Below, in pieces: positions 60,606 through 64,000 of a DNA stretch of 64,000 nt. The stretch is from Terrabacter sp. Root85 (GTDB lineage Bacteria; Actinomycetota; Actinomycetes; Actinomycetales; Dermatophilaceae). How positions within the stretch are numbered: position 1 is the stretch's first letter; every line of letters starts with the position of its first letter. Below the pieces are notes generated by a model. It had not been told where the DNA came from. It saw only the letters and a list, made by a program, of their open reading frames with translations, and made no database searches. Both the position numbers and the translations under genes were made by a program. Location of the stretch: NCBI RefSeq assembly GCF_001429185.1, contig NZ_LMIW01000001.1, forward strand, positions 895,490 to 959,489, given 5' to 3'.

Positions 60606-61649
60606 GTGACCAAGCGACCGACGCTTGCCGACGTCGCCGCCCTGGCCGGGATGTCCAAGACGGCGGTCAGCCTCGTGCTCAACGACCGCCCCGGCTCACG
60701 CCTGTCCGCCGACGCCGTGGCCCGCATCCACGAGGCGGCACGAGAGCTGAACTACCGGCCCAACCCCGCCGCCCGATCCCTGCGCCTCGGCACGACCGGC
60801 ACCATCGGCTTCATCTCCGACGAGGTGACGATCACCCGCTTCGCCTCCGCGATGATCCGAGGCCTGCTCGACGTCGCCGACGAGCGTGACCACGGCGTCC
60901 TCATTGCCGAGACCGGTAACCACCCCAAGCAGCTCGCCAAGGCCCTCGAGTTCATGATCGACCGCCAGGTCGACGGCATCGTGTTCGGGTCGATGGCCGC
61001 TCGCCTCCTCGACCTGCCGCCGCTGCCCGAGTCGATGCGCGTCGTCACCGCCAACAGCGCAAGCAACGCCGGCGACGGCACCTACGCGTCCGTGCTGCCC
61101 GCCGAGCACGAGGCCGGTCGGGCCATGATGCGCCTGCTCCTCGAGCACGGCCACCGCGAAGGCATCGGCATCATCGGCAGCGCCCCGAGCGCCCCTGCCA
61201 ACAAACGCTCGTCGGTGACGATCGGCGCGCGCTTCGCCGGCATCGACGAGGCCCTGACCGAGGCCGGCGCGACGCCGGTCGCCGTCGTCGACGTCGGCTC
61301 CTGGGAGCCGTGGAACGGCTACGCCGGGACCAAGCAGGTGCTCGAGTCGGGCGCCCCGGTCACCGCGCTGCTCTGCCTCAACGACCGCGTGGCGTTCGGC
61401 GCCTACCAGTCGCTGGGCGAGCGCGGGCTCCGCGTGCCCGACGACGTGTCCATCGCCTCCTTCGACGACGACGAGATCGCGTCGTACCTGCGGCCCGCGC
61501 TGACGACCGCGAAGCTGCCCTACGAGGAGATGGGCCGCAAGGCGATGGAGCTCGTCCTCGGCCCCGACGAGCCGGGTGGGGAGCACCTCGTCGAGATGCC
61601 CGTTCAGGTGCGCGGCTCGATCCGCCCGCTCGACCGCTCGTCATCCTGA
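60606..61649 (+). CDS. LacI-family transcriptional regulator
   Basis: The 347-aa protein has the LacI helix-turn-helix at residues 4-28 (RPTLADVAALAGMSKTAVSLVLNDRPG), the hinge helix with NYRPNPAARSLRLG and a periplasmic-binding-protein-like sensor with LLCLNDRVAFGAYQSLGE and VSIASFDDDEIASYLRP. GTG 60606 is chosen because the HTH begins three residues later; the in-frame upstream stretch is not conserved. It is divergent from the sugar importer, whose promoter is flanked by two LacI-like palindromes, so it is almost certainly that operon's local regulator. Confidence 0.93.
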   Translation: MTKRPTLADVAALAGMSKTAVSLVLNDRPGSRLSADAVARIHEAARELNYRPNPAARSLRLGTTGTIGFISDEVTITRFASAMIRGLLDVADERDHGVLIAETGNHPKQLAKALEFMIDRQVDGIVFGSMAARLLDLPPLPESMRVVTANSASNAGDGTYASVLPAEHEAGRAMMRLLLEHGHREGIGIIGSAPSAPANKRSSVTIGARFAGIDEALTEAGATPVAVVDVGSWEPWNGYAGTKQVLESGAPVTALLCLNDRVAFGAYQSLGERGLRVPDDVSIASFDDDEIASYLRPALTTAKLPYEEMGRKAMELVLGPDEPGGEHLVEMPVQVRGSIRPLDRSSS

Positions 61650-61779
61650 GCGCACGCGAACCGGGCGCGGGTCGCCTCGTGACTGGCGCGCGCTGGGCAG
61701 AGACTGGATGTTGACGGGCCGTGGGCAGGACGGCGACTGGGTGAGGACTGTGGTTGGGCCGGCGCATCAGGGGGCTTGG

Positions 61780-61796
61780 GGCGCCCTTGGGGCGCC
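61780..61796 (+). terminator. Possible terminator after the LacI gene
   Basis: GGCGCCC and GGGCGCC form a 7-bp stem with a 3-nt loop, 130 nt after the LacI stop. A CCGGGCC-rich stretch with repeated GCTTCCGGGCCGGCTCCG follows. Confidence 0.3.
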
Positions 61797-61865
61797 GGTT
61801 CCTGGCCGGCTCCGGGCCGCTTCCGGGCCGGCTCCGCGGGCCAGAGCACTGTCAGTGGTCGCGTC

Positions 61866-61871
61866 TAGAGT
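61866..61871 (+). promoter_or_regulatory. -10 box TAGAGT of a leaderless gene
   Basis: TAGAGT is followed by 6 nt and the ATG at 61878. Confidence 0.6.
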
Positions 61872-61877
61872 CTTTAC

Positions 61878-63440
61878 ATGGCAGGGGAACCCACGATGCT
61901 CGAGCTCCTGAGGAGCCGGCTCACCGACCTCGAGGTGCGACAGCGCGCCACGGGTGGCGCAGCCGAGGGCGGGTTCTGGGGGCGCTTCGCTGGGCGTGTG
62001 CCGTCGCCCCCGTCCGAGCCCGCCGCGCTGACCGCCCGGGCAGTTCGTCGAGCGCGCCGAGTGGCGCCCTCGGCCCGTCCGGCTCCTTGGGTTGCAGGGC
62101 CCTGGTCAGGGCTGGCGCCTGCCCAAGCGGATTCGCTGGAGCAGCTGGACCTGCGGCACCCGACGTGGCTCGACGCCGCCGGCTACGAGCAGATGGTCGA
62201 CGACCCGGCGTGGGTCGAGTCGACCTCCGCTCGCGCCGAAGCCTCGGCGAGCATCGACGAGGCCATCGTCGCCGAGGCGAGCGCCGGGCTGGGCCTGACC
62301 CGCCATGCCGAGGCTGAGCTGACCGCGGCCGCCGAGCGCGTGGCCCGGCAGCGGCGCACCCACGAAGTCACGCTCGTCACCATCGTCTCCGAGCTCGTGT
62401 CACGCGGCATAGAGGCACCGGACGGCCTGTCGCGTACCGACTGGCTGCGCAGCCACGACCCGTCACTGACCGCCGGTCAGGCCAAGGCGTTCGTCACCGT
62501 CGGCACCGCTCTGGCCGACGCCCGGTGGGCGAGGTTGCGGCTGCTCGTCGCCACCCAGCAGGTCACGGTCGGCAACGCCGCACAGATCGTCGACTTCGAG
62601 GCGCGCACGACCCCGGTCGCCGACCCCGACGACCTCGTGACTGCGCTGGCCGACCTCACCGAGCAGGCGCCGCGGCTCCGACCCGAGGAGCTCGCCCGTC
62701 TGGTCCGGCACCACTCCGAGCAGGTCCGGCCGCCCCGCGACGAGGACCGGCTCGACCGCGGCCGCCGCGAGGCCCGCGGCTTGTGGTTCACGCAGCCCAA
62801 CGCCACCGGCATGGTGGGTCTGCGCGGCGTGCTCGACCCCGAGGGCGCAGCCGTGCTCAAGGCCGCGATCGACCCGCTCTCGATCCCCTGCCCCGAGAAG
62901 GACGAGCACGGCCGCACGGTCACGCCCGACGACCGCACTCCCGCGCGACGCCGGATGGACGCCCTGCTGACGATGGTGCAGCGCGGGGTCGCCTCGGCCG
63001 ACGGCGTCCCGACCACCGACAAGGCCAAGGTCGTCGTCCTCATCGACCTCGAGACCCTCGTCGATGACGTCCGCGGCACGGGCACGACGCTCACCGGCGA
63101 CGTTCTCTCGCCCGGAGTCGTGCGCCGGATTGCCTGCGACGCCGAGATCATCCCCATGGTGCTCGGCCGCGACAGCGAGCCGCTCGACGTGGGGCGCAGC
63201 CAGCGCCTCTTCACCCGCGGCCAGCGCCTCGCGCTCATCGCCCGCGACCAGGGCTGCAGCTTCGACGGGTGCACGGTGCCCGCCACCTGGTGCGACGCCC
63301 ACCACGTCGTGCACTGGCGACACGGAGGCTGCACCTCCGTCGACAACGGGGCCCTGCTCTGCCCGAAGCACCACACGGAGGTCCACGACCGCGACCTCAC
63401 CGCGACGGTGGCCGCCACCGGCGTCACCTGGCACACCTGA
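61878..63440 (+). CDS. DUF222 protein with C-terminal HNH endonuclease domain
   Basis: The 520-aa protein has the DUF222 region (about 90-400, including EARTTPVADPDDLVTALADL) and a final HNH nuclease: DQGCSFDGCTVPATWCDAHH and HWRHGGCTSVDNGALLCPKHH with paired cysteines for zinc. Such proteins are multicopy in many Actinobacteria and some are linked to mobile elements; a specific function is unknown. The N-terminal about 80 residues are Arg/Ala/Pro-rich. The start lies 6 nt from a TAGAGT box. Confidence 0.9.
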   Translation: MAGEPTMLELLRSRLTDLEVRQRATGGAAEGGFWGRFAGRVPSPPSEPAALTARAVRRARRVAPSARPAPWVAGPWSGLAPAQADSLEQLDLRHPTWLDAAGYEQMVDDPAWVESTSARAEASASIDEAIVAEASAGLGLTRHAEAELTAAAERVARQRRTHEVTLVTIVSELVSRGIEAPDGLSRTDWLRSHDPSLTAGQAKAFVTVGTALADARWARLRLLVATQQVTVGNAAQIVDFEARTTPVADPDDLVTALADLTEQAPRLRPEELARLVRHHSEQVRPPRDEDRLDRGRREARGLWFTQPNATGMVGLRGVLDPEGAAVLKAAIDPLSIPCPEKDEHGRTVTPDDRTPARRRMDALLTMVQRGVASADGVPTTDKAKVVVLIDLETLVDDVRGTGTTLTGDVLSPGVVRRIACDAEIIPMVLGRDSEPLDVGRSQRLFTRGQRLALIARDQGCSFDGCTVPATWCDAHHVVHWRHGGCTSVDNGALLCPKHHTEVHDRDLTATVAATGVTWHT

Positions 63441-63473
63441 GGACCACGCCCCACACCCCGCCGAGCCGGCGGG

Positions 63474-63564
63474 GTCACCGGCACGTCCGCCACGAGCCTC
63501 GTCGCTCCCGCGACCCGCCCGCCGGGGCGGAGTTACCGGCGCGTGCCCCACGAGCCTTGTCGCT
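63474..63564. repeat. Two imperfect 33-bp direct repeats
   Basis: Copies at 63474-63506 and 63532-63564 share ACCGGC...CACGAGCC...GTCGCT with about six differences, 58 bp apart. The second ends at the stop of the minus-strand gene. They look like a local duplication. Confidence 0.5.
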
Positions 63565-63938
63565 CAGGCGCTGCCGATGAACCAGGAGGTGCCCGTGCTC
63601 ACGTACTCCTTGCCGCACCGGGCGCAGGCGCGGTACAGCTGGCCGTCGGTGGTGTGGGTGGTCCTCCACACGTGGTGCGTGTTGGTGCGACACCCGAGCA
63701 CGCGGTGGGGCGCCGGCTCAGGCTGCGGGCCGCCGTCGGTCAGGGCCGCGTGCATCGACGATGCCGAGGCGGCGACCCCGACTGCGTAACGCCAGGCGGC
63801 GACGCGTCCGAGCTCGTGCATCTCGGCGACCAGCTCGTCGTGGTAGCGGTTGCGCTCCTCGGAGGGCAGGCCATTGGTCGCCCGCTCCATGGCCGCCACG
63901 GCAAACCGGATCGATCCCCGCTGCTGCTTCCTTCTCAT
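63564..63938 (-). CDS. Small zinc-ribbon-like protein, unknown
   Basis: The 124-aa protein has a helical N-terminal half (IRFAVAAMERATNGLPSEER) and a C-terminal half with two cysteine pairs, in RVLGCRTNTHHVWRT and YRACARCGKEYVSTG, that could bind zinc. No signal peptide. A GGAGGGG ribosome-binding site lies 5 nt upstream of ATG 63938. Proteins of this shape recur in Actinobacteria without known role. Confidence 0.6.
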   Translation of the reverse strand: MRRKQQRGSIRFAVAAMERATNGLPSEERNRYHDELVAEMHELGRVAAWRYAVGVAASASSMHAALTDGGPQPEPAPHRVLGCRTNTHHVWRTTHTTDGQLYRACARCGKEYVSTGTSWFIGSA

Positions 63939-64000
63939 GACAACCCCTCCTTGGGCATCACGGCAAAACCGGACTGCGGTCGACGCGCAGATGTCAGGGC

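Noticed and set aside
1-64000. CRISPR arrays, rRNA and tRNA genes
   Set aside because: No regularly spaced short repeats and no rRNA or tRNA signatures were found on either strand.

Overview
The window looks like a chromosomal segment of a high-GC actinobacterium. The evidence is strong G/C third-position bias, many GTG starts, operons with 4-nt ATGA/GTGA overlaps, an F420-type PPOX protein, a DUF222/HNH protein, and many genes whose start lies 6-7 nt after a TANNNT -10 box (leaderless transcripts). Micrococcales, perhaps Intrasporangiaceae, is my inference; no rRNA, tRNA or other marker here proves it. No CRISPR array, tRNA, rRNA, transposase or integrase was seen.

Layout. 1-3.2 kb: a truncated O-methyltransferase, a large membrane protein and an SRPBCC protein. 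3.2-9.1 kb: a complete fructose PTS operon on the minus strand (DeoR-type regulator, 1-phosphofructokinase, FruA EIIABC, HPr, Enzyme I). 9.4-18.5 kb: an alpha/beta hydrolase, a Tat-exported PhoD phosphatase, small and large membrane proteins (DUF4389), a cyclic-2,3-diphosphoglycerate-synthetase-like P-loop protein and an ornithine-type aminotransferase. 18.5-34.4 kb: a C39-like cysteine protease with three C-terminal repeats, a 2H phosphoesterase, a lipoprotein, redox proteins, an ACT-domain protein, a VapBC-type pair, a GH15 hydrolase, an ECF sigma / anti-sigma / ABC exporter operon and an isochorismatase-like hydrolase.

34.5-55.8 kb is a defence island with visibly lower GC than its flanks. 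It holds (a) a NUDIX hydrolase overlapping a PLD-helicase-DUF3427 protein; (b) a DUF262-DUF1524 nuclease with a C-terminal RAMA-like reader domain, followed 8 nt later by an SNF2-type helicase; (c) a convergent pair made of an Hsp70-like ATPase and a 743-aa protein ending in a coiled coil and GrpE-like head; and (d) a type I restriction-modification operon hsdM-hsdS-hsdR with an overlapping M48/DUF45 metallopeptidase. The (b)+(c) arrangement is the best candidate for an undescribed system: a modified-DNA-targeting nuclease/helicase pair next to a dedicated chaperone ATPase and exchange factor. A decayed LuxR/NarL-type fragment lies at the inner left edge of (b).

56.1-61.7 kb is a sugar ABC import operon (binding lipoprotein, two permeases, intracellular GH32/GH68-like hydrolase) facing a divergent LacI-family regulator, with two matching operator-like sites around the operon promoter. 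61.9-64 kb carries a DUF222/HNH protein and a small zinc-ribbon-like protein.

Two signals are not genes. The octamer GTATGCCG (either strand) was found 25 times in the roughly 42 kb flanks and not at all in the defence island. A 41-nt intergenic element next to a strong hairpin occurs twice with one mismatch.
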